Shown: positions 44,557 to 52,840, numbered from the stretch's first letter. The stretch: DNA of 64,000 bases from Pseudomonas hygromyciniae (GCF_016925675.1 NZ_CP070506.1:3284501-3348500), one strand, 5' to 3'. Program-made: numbers and translations. The notes: generated by a model from the letters alone, not told the origin.

Positions 44557-44852
44557 TTTTGATCTTGGGCGCCCCGTCAAACCACGATGGCCGCAGGCAG
44601 GTATTGCGCAGTGGGCACCCCGGCAGGATGCCGGGGTAGCCGCGACACGGCCATGGATGGCCGATCGCGGCGGGCCCACGGAGCAATGCCTGACTGCGGG
44701 CATGCCGAGCCTAGGCGAGGCACCGAGTGGTGGGGCAAGAGCGTTTTGCTTACTTTTGCGCTCTACAAAAGTGAGCCGCTGTAAGAGCGGAACCTTAAGT
44801 GGCCATGACCGCAGCAACGGATATGTACACAACCCCAAAAACCATCAAAGAG
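44557..44852 (-). repeat. Structured repeat element, right copy in inverted orientation
   Basis: 296 bases, the reverse-complement relative of 44127-44422 and of the same length, separated by a 134-base spacer that holds a REP-like element. Stem positions: CCGCAGGCAGGTATTG (44591-44606) against 44684-44699; GTGGGC (44611-44616) against GCCCAC (44674-44679); hairpins ACCCCGGC/GCCGGGGT (44617-44637) and GCCGCGAC..GATCGCGGC (44639-44671). The stem sequences differ from the left copy but still pair. Flanking bases 44853-44907 contain a partial REP (CATCGCGGGCAAGCCCGC). Confidence 0.75.
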
Positions 44853-44907
44853 TTCTATGGAATCTAGCCACCGCCATCGCGGGCAAGCCCGCCCACATTG
44901 TTTACCG

Positions 44908-45870
44908 CTACGGCAACGGCTCCCGCGAGCGCAACAGCATGCCCTGCGCCGGCACCCGCGCATGCCATTTCACCACGCCCAGGGCTTCGACACGGTACTG
45001 GCTGCGAAAGCGCTGGCCATCCAGGTCAACCTCCAGTTGCAACAGGAAGTGGTCACCGTTGAGCTGCAATCCTTCGCTCAGTTGCTCGAACATCGCATCA
45101 TCCATCGCTCCCAGGGCCTGGCGCAGTTCGCCCGCATCACGATAGCCCCCAGCCGGGCGCGCGCTGATCAGCCGGGTCAGCACCGAACGCGATACCTCGC
45201 CCTCGTACAACGCATCCAGCAGCGGCAGCATCTCCAGATTCAGCGCATTGGCGTTCAGCCGCCAGCCTGCAGTCTCGTCCAGGCTGCATAACTGCGGATA
45301 GCGCACAGCACGGAGCGCGTCGGGCACCGCCAGCAGGTTCAGCTCGCTGATATCGCGCATGCGTTGATTGGCCGCCAGGCGCGGGGGTGATTGACGCAGG
45401 TATTCGTTGCTTTCGGCACCTTGCAGGCGGGTCTGCTGGTCCGCGTCAAGCCAGTCGGCCAGGGTCTGGACCAAGCGCTCGGCGGCCATATCGGCTCCCA
45501 GCAAATGCACCAGTTGGCGCTGGGCACGTTCGGCTTCGGGGCCGATCAGGGCGTTGACGTTGAAGCAGGTGTGCAGGTCGCGAATCTGGATGCTTGCCTT
45601 GCCACCCTTGAAGTCATAAGCCAACGGTTGCCCGCGCATGGCCTGCCAGAATAATGGGCTGGCGCGCCACAACGGGTCTTGCAGGGCCTGTTCGGTAAAG
45701 GCCAGTGCCGCCCGTTCGATCGCCCGCGCCTGTACGCGCTGCTGCACCAAACGCACGCTATCGACCTGCTGGCGCCCCTGTTCGACCATCCAGGCCATAC
45801 CGCCCGCGAGCATGGCCAGGGCCACCAGCACCATCAACAACGCCGCACCCTGCTGCCGCTTCTTGTCCAT
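44908..45870 (-). CDS. gspK: Type II secretion minor pseudopilin GspK
   Basis: 320 residues from [27 protein letters not shown]. The prepilin-type leader and hydrophobic helix lack the usual Glu+5, as is normal for GspK. The large C-terminal domain with [73 protein letters not shown] and the helix-hairpin-helix-like [23 protein letters not shown] is that of GspK. It caps the pseudopilus with GspI and GspJ. It is separated from the other gsp genes by the PhoX gene and the structured repeats, and is divergent from tatA. Confidence 0.92.
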   Translation of the reverse strand: MDKKRQQGAALLMVLVALAMLAGGMAWMVEQGRQQVDSVRLVQQRVQARAIERAALAFTEQALQDPLWRASPLFWQAMRGQPLAYDFKGGKASIQIRDLHTCFNVNALIGPEAERAQRQLVHLLGADMAAERLVQTLADWLDADQQTRLQGAESNEYLRQSPPRLAANQRMRDISELNLLAVPDALRAVRYPQLCSLDETAGWRLNANALNLEMLPLLDALYEGEVSRSVLTRLISARPAGGYRDAGELRQALGAMDDAMFEQLSEGLQLNGDHFLLQLEVDLDGQRFRSQYRVEALGVVKWHARVPAQGMLLRSREPLP

Positions 45871-45958
45871 TGCCCCGCCGCCTTTTATGTAGAACCTGGC
45901 GACAGTCAACACACCGGATGTTTCAACCAGGTGGCAGGCTCACACAATTCCCGCAAAA

Positions 45959-45976
45959 ACGTCACCGCAGCGTCAT
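45959..45976 (+). promoter_or_regulatory. Pho-box-like PhoB binding site for tatABC
   Basis: ACGTCAC-CGCA-GCGTCAT: two GTCA cores exactly 11 bases apart, resembling CTGTCAT-N4-CTGTCAT (weaker than the box at 41672, with mismatches at the first two bases of each half). It lies 55 bases upstream of tatA and 88 bases upstream, in the other direction, of gspK. It could serve both, since the two genes are divergent. Confidence 0.6.
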
Positions 45977-46031
45977 AAAGCCTCGGCAAACTGCGCCTTC
46001 ATATTTCAAATCAATGGCTTGGAGTGTCGAT

Positions 46032-46247
46032 ATGGGTGGTATAGGGATTTGGCAACTGGTCATCGTGCTGCTGATCGTGGTGATGCTGTTCGGTACCCGG
46101 CGCCTCAAGGGCCTGGGCAGCGATGTGGGTGAGGCCATCAAGGGCTTTCGTTCATCCATGGGCAACGAACCCGGCGCCCAGGCGGCAGAAAAGACCAGCC
46201 TTGAGGTGCAAGCCGAGCCTCAGCGATCTGCAGACAGCAAACACTGA
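46032..46247 (+). CDS. tatA: Twin-arginine translocase subunit TatA
   Basis: 71 residues. [40 protein letters not shown] contains the short N-terminal membrane helix, the FG hinge and the amphipathic helix typical of TatA, followed by a charged, disordered tail. The stop overlaps the next start (TGATG). It forms the protein-conducting element of the Tat system. This is probably a second, phosphate-regulated Tat set beside a housekeeping set elsewhere, as in P. putida (tat-1). Confidence 0.93.
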   Translation: MGGIGIWQLVIVLLIVVMLFGTRRLKGLGSDVGEAIKGFRSSMGNEPGAQAAEKTSLEVQAEPQRSADSKH

Positions 46248-47305
46248 TGTTCGATATCGGTTTTAGCGAACTGCTGCTGGTGGGCCTGGTGGCCCTGCTG
46301 GTGTTGGGCCCCGAGCGCCTGCCGATTGCCGCGCGCAATGCCGGGCTGTGGCTGGGCCGGGCCAAGCGGGCGATGAATACGCTCAAGGCCCAGGTCACTC
46401 AGGAACTGGACCACGAACACCTGTTGCAGAGCATCGATCAGCAACCCTTGCGGCAACTGGAACAGCAACTGCGCGACGGCATCCGCCTGGACGCTGCACC
46501 GCCGCCAGAAACCACCCCTTCCCCAGGACAACCTGCCCCCATGAGCGACCTGCCCTTGCCTGCCCCGCGCCTGTCGGTGACCGGCCACCTGACCCGGTTG
46601 CGCTCGCGCCTGGTGCGCTGCGTTCTGGCGATCCTCGTGGTGTTTTGCGCGCTGTTCCCCTTTGCCCAGCAGCTCTACAGCTTCGTCTCCCAACCCCTGC
46701 GCGATTTTTTGCCCAGCGGCGCAACCATGATCGCCACCGGAGTGACCTCGCCGTTTCTGGCGCCGCTCAAGTTGACCATGATGATCGCCCTGTTCATCAG
46801 CATGCCGCTGTTGCTGCACCAGGCCTGGGGCATGATTGCGCCGGCAGTGTACCGCCAGGAACGCCGCACCGCCGCCTGGTTGCTGGCCGCCAGTGTGGTG
46901 CTGTTTTACGCGGGCATGGCGTTTGCGTTTTTCCTGGTGTTCCCGATGATGTTCGGCTTCTTTACCAGCGTGACTCCAGACGGCGTGGCGATGATGACCG
47001 ATATCGCCCTGTACCTGGATTTCATCCTCGCGCTGTTGCTGGCATTCGGCCTGGCGTTCGAAATCCCGGTGGCCACCTTTCTGGTGATCTGGGCCGGGAT
47101 CACGGACGTGCAGACCCTGCAAAAAAGCCGGCCGTATGTGATCGTCGGCTGCTTTGTGGTGGGCATGCTGCTGACCCCACCGGACGTGTTTTCGCAAACC
47201 ATGCTGGCGGTGCCGATGTGGATTCTGTTTGAGCTTGGGTTGTTGGCCAGCCGGTCCGTGAGCAAGCCGCGCACAGAGGCGCCGGAGCCTGATACGGCGG
47301 GCTGA
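46247..47305 (+). CDS. tatBC: TatB-TatC fusion protein of the twin-arginine translocase
   Basis: One uninterrupted 352-codon frame. Residues 1-98 are TatB ([26 protein letters not shown], then an amphipathic helix and a charged, proline-rich tail). From Met99 (codon 46541) the sequence is TatC: SVTGHLTRLRSRLVRCVLAIL, PLKLTMMIALFISMPLLLHQAWGMIAPAVYRQERR, then FEIPVATFLVIWAG and VVGMLLTPPDVFSQTMLAVPMWILFELGLL, six membrane segments. There is no stop codon between the two parts; only a weak AGGA 12 bases before Met99 would permit separate initiation. TatB and TatC normally form a 1:1 receptor for twin-arginine signals, and engineered TatB-TatC fusions are known to work, so a natural fusion is plausible. 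The probable cargo is the PhoX protein and the nucleotidase lipoprotein. Confidence 0.88.
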   Translation: MFDIGFSELLLVGLVALLVLGPERLPIAARNAGLWLGRAKRAMNTLKAQVTQELDHEHLLQSIDQQPLRQLEQQLRDGIRLDAAPPPETTPSPGQPAPMSDLPLPAPRLSVTGHLTRLRSRLVRCVLAILVVFCALFPFAQQLYSFVSQPLRDFLPSGATMIATGVTSPFLAPLKLTMMIALFISMPLLLHQAWGMIAPAVYRQERRTAAWLLAASVVLFYAGMAFAFFLVFPMMFGFFTSVTPDGVAMMTDIALYLDFILALLLAFGLAFEIPVATFLVIWAGITDVQTLQKSRPYVIVGCFVVGMLLTPPDVFSQTMLAVPMWILFELGLLASRSVSKPRTEAPEPDTAG

Positions 47306-47362
47306 TTACGCTGTCCCCCAGGGCGCACTGACAGCGGCGCGCCTCGCCAAATAAACAAAATG

Positions 47363-47398
47363 TTGACTTAGTAAGGCGCCAAGATAAACTGCGCCTTA
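47363..47398 (+). promoter_or_regulatory. Promoter and inverted-repeat operator of the marR-type gene
   Basis: TTGACT (47363-47368) and TAAACT (47385-47390) are spaced by 16 bases. TAAGGCGC (47372-47379) and GCGCCTTA (47391-47398) form a perfect 8-11-8 inverted repeat that overlaps the promoter and touches the ATG. This is a typical autorepressor site. The predicted transcript would begin at or next to the start codon. Confidence 0.6.
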
Positions 47399-47910
47399 TG
47401 AATATTTTAGAGAACAAACACCACATCATGCTGCGCGAGCTTGATGGGGTGCCAGCCGAGGTCAGGGACAGTGTCAAGCTGTGCTTCGAGCTGCTGTCGG
47501 CCGCGGCCGCGATCAATCGTGTGTGTGCCATCCGCCTGGCCCGCTACAACCTGTCGGAGGGCCGCTTCGTCATCATGCTCACCCTCAAGAGCGCCGGCGG
47601 GAAGCTGTCGCCCCTGGAGTTGGCGACACGTCTGTCGATTACCACCGGCACCGTCACCGGCTTGCTCGATGGCTTGCAGGGCGACGGGTTTATCAAGCGC
47701 AAGACCGACCCGACCGACCGACGCAAGCTGATCATCACGCTAACTGCCGACGGCAAGCGCGTGGTCGATGAGGTGTTTGCCGAACACACCGATTGGATCA
47801 GCGCCATCATCCAGGGCTTGAGCCTTGAGCAGCGCCAGGCGTTGTCCGAGTCGATCTATTGCATCTCGGCCAGCCACGCGCTGTCCCAGCAACTGCCGGA
47901 TGAGCATTAG
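47398..47910 (+). CDS. MarR-family transcriptional regulator
   Basis: 170 residues. The winged helix reads LSEGRFVIMLTLKSAGGKLSPLELATRLSITTGTVTGLLDGLQGDGFIKRKTDPTDRRKLIITLTADGKRVVDEVF, with the DxRxx wing motif intact. No ribosome binding site precedes the ATG, which coincides with the predicted transcript start, so a leaderless message is possible. It is the first of nine co-directional genes with gaps of at most 63 bases and is their likely repressor or sensor. Confidence 0.9.
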   Translation: MNILENKHHIMLRELDGVPAEVRDSVKLCFELLSAAAAINRVCAIRLARYNLSEGRFVIMLTLKSAGGKLSPLELATRLSITTGTVTGLLDGLQGDGFIKRKTDPTDRRKLIITLTADGKRVVDEVFAEHTDWISAIIQGLSLEQRQALSESIYCISASHALSQQLPDEH

Positions 47911-47960
47911 GCCCGGGGTTCAATTGCTTCAATCGCGGTAGTCACACAAGGAGGTGTTTG

Positions 47961-48890
47961 ATGCTGCACAGTCAACGAGTGATGACCAATTTCGGCAGGA
48001 AGCCACGTATTCACAGCGGCGTCGATGTCATCCGCCACAGCGTGGTTTCCCTGGAACGCTACATCCCACCCACGCTTTACCGGCGCTTGTTTATCAAGCG
48101 TATCGCCCGTCATCCCCTGGCCATCGAAGGCTTTGAGTTTCGCCCGGTGCAAAGCCTGTTCGAACTGGAAGAGGCCTTGCGCCTGGTCAACGACAGCTAT
48201 GCACGGCGCGGTATCTCCACGGTGTGCCGGGCCGGCATGCGCTTTTCGGCGTTCCACTTGTTGCCGGGCACCACCACCTTTGTGGCGATCAAGGATCAAC
48301 AGATCGTCGGCACCGTCTCGTTGATCGAAGATTCCATGCTCGGTTTGCCCCTGGAAGAAGTCCATGGCAACGAGGTCGTCATGCAACGCCTGGCCGGCGG
48401 CCGGCTGGCAGAGGTCGGCACCCTGGCGGTGGCCGCAGGTTACCGGGGCAAAGGGGTGCCCTTGATGCTCTACAACGCGATGTTTCGCTGGGCCATGCAT
48501 TTTCGCGGGGTACAGCGGCTGCTGATCGCCGTGCATCCACGGGCGGGTGCGTTTTATCGCAATGTATTGTTCTTCTCCCCCATGGGCCGGGTGCAGCCCT
48601 ACACCAAGCTAAACAACGCCCTGTCGCTGCCCTTGTGTTTGGATCTGGGCAACGCGCCGGCAATTTTCCAGCAGGCCTATCAGCGACCTGCCCTAGGGTT
48701 TGCCGTCGAAGGCCAGCGCACGCATTTCTTCGATTTTTTCTGCCGCAGTGACTACGCCCATATCCGCCTGCCCGCCACCGGCAGCGTACGCCGCTGGGAC
48801 GCACAAGAAGTGCTGACCCATATGGCCCGCTGTGGCGTGCATGGCCGAAACCTGTCGCCACGGGTCCAGCGAGCACTGGCCCTGGCGTAA
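47961..48890 (+). CDS. FeeM-like N-acyltransferase (GNAT fold, N-acyl amino acid synthase type)
   Basis: 309 residues from the ATG following a near-perfect AAGGAGG six bases upstream. The N-terminal half has autoinducer-synthase/FeeM features: FEFRPVQSLFELEEALRLVNDSYARRG, then LLPGTTTFVAIKDQQIVGTVSLIEDSMLGLPLEEV. A GNAT acetyl-CoA-loop-like stretch AEVGTLAVAAGYRGKGVPLMLYNAMFRWAM and YRNVLFFSPMG follow. FeeM-type enzymes join a long-chain acyl group from acyl-carrier protein to an amino acid. As second gene of the operon it would provide the acylated scaffold or prime the pathway. Substrate is unknown. Confidence 0.7.
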   Translation: MLHSQRVMTNFGRKPRIHSGVDVIRHSVVSLERYIPPTLYRRLFIKRIARHPLAIEGFEFRPVQSLFELEEALRLVNDSYARRGISTVCRAGMRFSAFHLLPGTTTFVAIKDQQIVGTVSLIEDSMLGLPLEEVHGNEVVMQRLAGGRLAEVGTLAVAAGYRGKGVPLMLYNAMFRWAMHFRGVQRLLIAVHPRAGAFYRNVLFFSPMGRVQPYTKLNNALSLPLCLDLGNAPAIFQQAYQRPALGFAVEGQRTHFFDFFCRSDYAHIRLPATGSVRRWDAQEVLTHMARCGVHGRNLSPRVQRALALA

Positions 48891-48924
48891 GCACGTTCAA
48901 ACGTCATTTCATGGAGGAAGCAGT

Positions 48925-49791
48925 ATGGACAGCGGATTGCTGCGCGCGATATTCAGGGAAATAACGATCAAGCAACCGTTCGAGCGCATTCCCGAACCGG
49001 CCTTGGTCATGGAAGAACAGCAGAGTGTGGCGTCTTATGCCGACAGTGCCGCCCAGGGCCAGGCGTTGTCCGGCACCCACCTTTATCACTGTGCGCAGAT
49101 GTGCGCGCTGATCAAGCCCGGCGACGTGGTGCTGGACATCGGCTGCGGCCCGGCAGCCCTGTTGCTGCAAGTCGCACGGCTCAACCCACGGGCCGAATTC
49201 ATCGGAATGGACCTGTCGCAGAATATGCTCGAGGTGGCGCGTGAAGCGTGTCACCAACAAGGCATCGACAACGTACAGCTGATTGAAGATGACATGACCC
49301 GGCTCAGCATGATCGCTGACCGCAGCGTGGATGTGGTGATCTCGTCGATGGCCCTGCATCACCTGGAAAACCTCGGCCAGCTGGAAGGCACTTTTCGCAA
49401 TATCTCCCGGGTACTGCGCAATGACCGGGCGATTTACCTGAATGACTTCGGGCGCCTGAAAAGCATCGAGTCCGTCGACTACTTTGTCCAGCGTGCCAGC
49501 GACGGCGCGGACGCGGATACCCTGCTGGACTATCGCAACTCACTGCTCGCGGCATTCTCGCTGGAAGAGTTCCAGACCCTGGCCGCCAGTTACCTGGGCC
49601 CGTGTGCCAAGGTCTACAGCACCGCGTTCAGCCCGTTGATGATGGTGATTCGCACGCCCAAGCGGCGCTGCGTGAAAGTAATGAAGCCTGAGTTCCGCCG
49701 CCGCTACAGCGCGCTGCCCGCCAGTCGCCAGGCGGATGTGAACCAGTTGCGCCTGTTCCTGCGCCTGGGAGGCCTGGCCAGTGCCTTTTGA
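48925..49791 (+). CDS. Class I SAM-dependent methyltransferase
   Basis: 288 residues from MDSGLLRAIFREITIKQ, with GGAGGAAG five bases upstream. Motif I VVLDIGCGPAALLLQVA, motif II AEFIGMDLSQNMLEVAREA, NVQLIEDDMTRL and post-motif VDVVISSMALHHL make a complete SAM site. The residues ALHHL and NDFGRLKSIESVDYFV resemble small-molecule C/O-methyltransferases of natural product clusters. It is 34 bases downstream of the FeeM-like gene and overlaps the next gene by 11 bases. Confidence 0.88.
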   Translation: MDSGLLRAIFREITIKQPFERIPEPALVMEEQQSVASYADSAAQGQALSGTHLYHCAQMCALIKPGDVVLDIGCGPAALLLQVARLNPRAEFIGMDLSQNMLEVAREACHQQGIDNVQLIEDDMTRLSMIADRSVDVVISSMALHHLENLGQLEGTFRNISRVLRNDRAIYLNDFGRLKSIESVDYFVQRASDGADADTLLDYRNSLLAAFSLEEFQTLAASYLGPCAKVYSTAFSPLMMVIRTPKRRCVKVMKPEFRRRYSALPASRQADVNQLRLFLRLGGLASAF

Positions 49792-51418
49792 ACCCGCCCA
49801 CCTGGCACTTGCCCAGCAGCAGTGGCGCGAGGTACTCGGTGACGCGGGGGTGCGCATCGACCCCGCCAGCCTTGAGCGCTTCGGGCAAGACACCATGTGC
49901 TCCCCCGCGTATGCCAGGGTAGTGATTGCGCCACGCTCCACCGAGCAAGTGTCGGCGTGCATGGAGATCGCGCGGCGCTATGGGGTTGCCGTGCATCCGA
50001 TCAGCACCGGACACAACTGGGGCTACGGCAGCGCCTCGACCACCGACGCCCACTGTGTGTTGATGGACTTGTCCGGGATGGACCGGATTCTGGGGTTCGA
50101 TGAAGAACTGTCGGTAGTGACCCTCGAGCCAGGGGTGACCCAGGGCGACCTCGCCCGCTATCTACAGGAACACAACCTGCCGTGGCTGACACCCGTCACC
50201 GGCGCGGGCCCGACCTGCAGCGTGCTGGGCAATGCACTGGAGCGCGGTTTTGGCATCACCCCCCATACCGATCACTTTCAGGCGGTACTCGGCATCGAAG
50301 CGGTGCTGGCCGACGGGACGCTGTACCGCTCGCCAATGGCCCTGGGGGTCACCGCGCCCTGCTTCAAATGGGGTGTGGGGCCGTACCTGGACGGCCTGTT
50401 CAGCCAAAGCGGGCTGGGCGTGGTGACGCAAATGTCGATTGCCCTGGTGCGCAAGCCAGAAGTTATCCAGCCGTTCTACTTCTGGGTGGATGAAGAACAA
50501 GGGCTGGAAGCAGCCTTGGCAGGTATCAAGCGCATGCTGGACCTGGCCCCCGGGCAGATCGGCGGCATCAACCTGATGAACCGTACGCGGCTGTTGACCA
50601 TGGCCAGTGAGGACGCCCAGGTGGTGGGCCTGAGTGAAGCGCAGCAACGGGCCGCCGCCGATGCCCTGGGCCTGCCCGCGTGGATGGGCGTGGGTTCGAT
50701 CTATTGCCAGAAGGCCCAGCACGCCCCGCTCAAACGCATGATCAGCCATGAACTTGAGGCTTTCGCCAGCAAATCGCTGTTCAAGACCCGGGGTCAATTG
50801 ACTGCGGCACGACGCCTGCTGGGCCATCTGCCCGGCGGCTGGTCGCGGCGCTGGCAGCGGACCCTGGACAAAATGCTGCAAGGCATCGACCTGATGGAAG
50901 GCCAACCCAGCGAAGTGGCCCTGCCGTTGGCCTACACCGCCGGCGCCAAGCCGCTGCCCGATGCGCCCTTGAACCCTGCGCGAGATAACTGCGGGCTGAT
51001 CTGGTACGCCCCGATCCTGCCGCTGAAGATCCAAGAAGTCGCCGACTTTGTGCGCGCCATGGAACGTCGGTGCCGCCAGCAGCAAATGCCTTGCCCGGTG
51101 ACGCTGACCAGCCTGTCGAGCCGTGCCATCGACTGCACTGTGCCACTGCTGTTCGACCGTGCCGATACCCAGGCATCGAACCGCGCCCATGAGTGCTATC
51201 GCCAGCTGTTCGCCCACGGCAAGGTTCAGGGCGTATTGCCGTATCGCGTGCCCACCCGCTTCATGCACTTGTTGACCGACTCCCAGGGGCCTGCCTGGCA
51301 GCTTGGGGCGCGGATCAAGACCGCACTGGATCCGGACAACCTGCTTTCACCGGGGCGCTACTGCGCCGCAAACCCAACGCCTGACCAGGCCATGACCGCG
51401 TCGGTGGTATCGATATGA
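49781..51418 (+). CDS. FAD-linked oxidase of the vanillyl-alcohol-oxidase / p-cresol methylhydroxylase type
   Basis: 545 residues, GTG start with GGGAGG eight bases upstream, inside the end of the methyltransferase gene. The PP-loop reads VVIAPRSTEQVSACMEIARRYGVAVHPISTGHNWGYGSAS, followed by VTLEPGVTQGDLARYLQEHNLPWLTPVTGAGPTCSVLGNALERGFG, a classical FAD_binding_4 domain. The C-terminal part (RTRLLTM, LIWYAPILPL, PTRFMHLL, DPDNLLSPGRY) fits VAO-type oxidases acting on phenolic or alcohol groups. It should oxidise the operon's intermediate, making H2O2, or pass electrons to a cytochrome; none is encoded here, and a peroxiredoxin gene follows two genes later. Confidence 0.85.
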   Translation: MPFEPAHLALAQQQWREVLGDAGVRIDPASLERFGQDTMCSPAYARVVIAPRSTEQVSACMEIARRYGVAVHPISTGHNWGYGSASTTDAHCVLMDLSGMDRILGFDEELSVVTLEPGVTQGDLARYLQEHNLPWLTPVTGAGPTCSVLGNALERGFGITPHTDHFQAVLGIEAVLADGTLYRSPMALGVTAPCFKWGVGPYLDGLFSQSGLGVVTQMSIALVRKPEVIQPFYFWVDEEQGLEAALAGIKRMLDLAPGQIGGINLMNRTRLLTMASEDAQVVGLSEAQQRAAADALGLPAWMGVGSIYCQKAQHAPLKRMISHELEAFASKSLFKTRGQLTAARRLLGHLPGGWSRRWQRTLDKMLQGIDLMEGQPSEVALPLAYTAGAKPLPDAPLNPARDNCGLIWYAPILPLKIQEVADFVRAMERRCRQQQMPCPVTLTSLSSRAIDCTVPLLFDRADTQASNRAHECYRQLFAHGKVQGVLPYRVPTRFMHLLTDSQGPAWQLGARIKTALDPDNLLSPGRYCAANPTPDQAMTASVVSI

Positions 51419-52179
51419 GTGAAGAACGCAAAGACCTGATTGACCAGGGCCGCCTGGCCACTCGCAATCTGGGCGAATGCCTGGCCGTTGACCAGGTAGC
51501 ACTGGCAACGGCCCTTGGCGCACAGTTGGAGCCGTCCCTGGCGCAAACACTTTACAGCGCAGCCCAGGCCGGCCAGGCCCTGGGCATTTCCAAGAAAGTC
51601 GCCGCCCTGGGCCTTGCACTGGGGCAATGGCTGGAAAGCGCCGCCCTGCCCCTACGCGAGCAGACCTGGGGCCTGCTGCTGGAGCATCCGTCGGACACCG
51701 TGCGCAGTTGGGCGGCCTTTGCCAATGCCTATTGCCAACGCAACAGCGAACTGGAACAGGCTTTGCTGAGCCAGTTCCGGTTCGCCACCGACCCACATTT
51801 TGGCGTGCGCGAATGGGCCTGGATTGCCTTGCGACCGCTGCTGGTCCAGGACCTGACGGGCGCGCTGGAACTGCTCCGCCGCCATGCCCGCAGCGATGAC
51901 CCGCTGATCCGCCGTTTCTGCGTTGAAATCCTGCGCCCGCGTGGGGTCTGGTGTGAACACATCGCTTCGCTCAAAACCGAACCGCAGATGGCCGAACCGT
52001 TGCTGATTGCCATGCTCGATGAAACCGACAAATACGCCCAGGACTCGGTGGCCAACTGGATCAACGACGCCAGCAAGACCCGCCCGGAATGGGTGCAGCA
52101 GTTGTTCGAGCGTCACCCACCCAGCGGCAAGGCCGCCACCAGGATTTTTACCCGGGCTACCCGCAGCCTTTCTCAATAG
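51415..52179 (+). CDS. AlkC/AlkD-like HEAT-repeat protein (DNA-alkylation-repair superfamily)
   Basis: 254 residues, ATGA overlap with the oxidase gene. All-helical, with HEAT-type repeats: HPSDTVRSWAAFANAYC, FGVREWAWIALRPLL, then DDPLIRRFCVEILRPRGVWCEHIASLK and ETDKYAQDSVANWINDASKTRPEWVQQLF. The RRF..E..RPRgvW and SVANwiND.sK patterns match the AlkC/AlkD superfamily of non-flipping DNA glycosylases that remove bulky or cationic alkylated bases. In several biosynthetic clusters for DNA-alkylating compounds an AlkD relative confers self-resistance. Here catalytic residues cannot be fixed by eye, so glycosylase activity is inferred from family and context. Confidence 0.7.
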   Translation: MSEERKDLIDQGRLATRNLGECLAVDQVALATALGAQLEPSLAQTLYSAAQAGQALGISKKVAALGLALGQWLESAALPLREQTWGLLLEHPSDTVRSWAAFANAYCQRNSELEQALLSQFRFATDPHFGVREWAWIALRPLLVQDLTGALELLRRHARSDDPLIRRFCVEILRPRGVWCEHIASLKTEPQMAEPLLIAMLDETDKYAQDSVANWINDASKTRPEWVQQLFERHPPSGKAATRIFTRATRSLSQ

Positions 52180-52198
52180 ACGTGAACAGGAGTCACCC

Positions 52199-52840
52199 AT
52201 GTCGCTCAAGGACAAGCTACAAACCGTCAAGGACCAGATGGCCCAGCTGCCTACCGAAGTCCTGCACAAGTTCCAGGCATCGCTACAGACGCTGCTCGAC
52301 AGCCATTTGGGCGACAAGGCCCTGAAGGCCAGCGACAAGGCGCCCCTGGCGGTGCTCAAGGACGCTGACGAACAGGCGGTAGACCTGCGCCAGTTGCTGG
52401 ATAAAGGCCCATTGGTGCTGGTGTTCTACCGAGGCCTGTGGTGCCCCTTCTGCGGCCAGGCGTTGACCGCCTACCAGCAGATGGTCGCGGACCTGGCCGC
52501 CTCGGGCGCCACCTTGGTGGCGGTGTCGCCACAAACGCCTGAGTTCTCGCGCAAGACCCGCGAGGCCCTCGGCATCAAATACCTGTTGCTCAGCGATGCC
52601 GACAACCAACTGGCGCGCCAGTACGGCATCGTATTCAAGCTCGAAGACGAACTGGCTGAGGTCTACCGCTCCCTGGGCGCCGACCTCGAGCTGTTCAACG
52701 GCTCCGACGCCCTGACCTTGCCCATGGCCAGCGCCTTTGTGATCGGCCAGGACGGGCTGATCCGCGCCGCCTTCGTCAACGTGGACTACTCGCAACGGGT
52801 AGAGCCAGAGCAATTGATCACGGCCGCCAGCCGCGCATAA
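52199..52840 (+). CDS. AhpC/TSA-family peroxiredoxin
   Basis: 213 residues with AGGAG seven bases before the ATG. A thioredoxin fold with LVLVFYRGLWCPFCGQALTAYQQ carries a C-x-x-C active site in place of the single peroxidatic cysteine of typical Prx (PxxxTxxC is not visible). VAVSPQTPEFSRKTREALGIKYLLLSDADNQLARQYGIVF is the usual second half. A helical N-terminal extension of ~60 residues precedes the domain. It would reduce peroxide made by the adjacent flavin oxidase and halogenase-like enzymes. Function within the cluster is inferred. Confidence 0.82.
   Translation: MSLKDKLQTVKDQMAQLPTEVLHKFQASLQTLLDSHLGDKALKASDKAPLAVLKDADEQAVDLRQLLDKGPLVLVFYRGLWCPFCGQALTAYQQMVADLAASGATLVAVSPQTPEFSRKTREALGIKYLLLSDADNQLARQYGIVFKLEDELAEVYRSLGADLELFNGSDALTLPMASAFVIGQDGLIRAAFVNVDYSQRVEPEQLITAASRA

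Noticed and set aside
44127-44852. Protein-coding genes in the structured inverted repeats
   Set aside because: Open frames on both strands are short and lack RBS; differences between copies preserve base pairing rather than codons.
46247-47305. Treating the tatB-tatC fusion as a frame error
   Set aside because: Both halves are in the same frame with no stop, no homopolymer at the joint and normal linker composition, so no evidence of an indel; retained as a fusion with the caveat stated.
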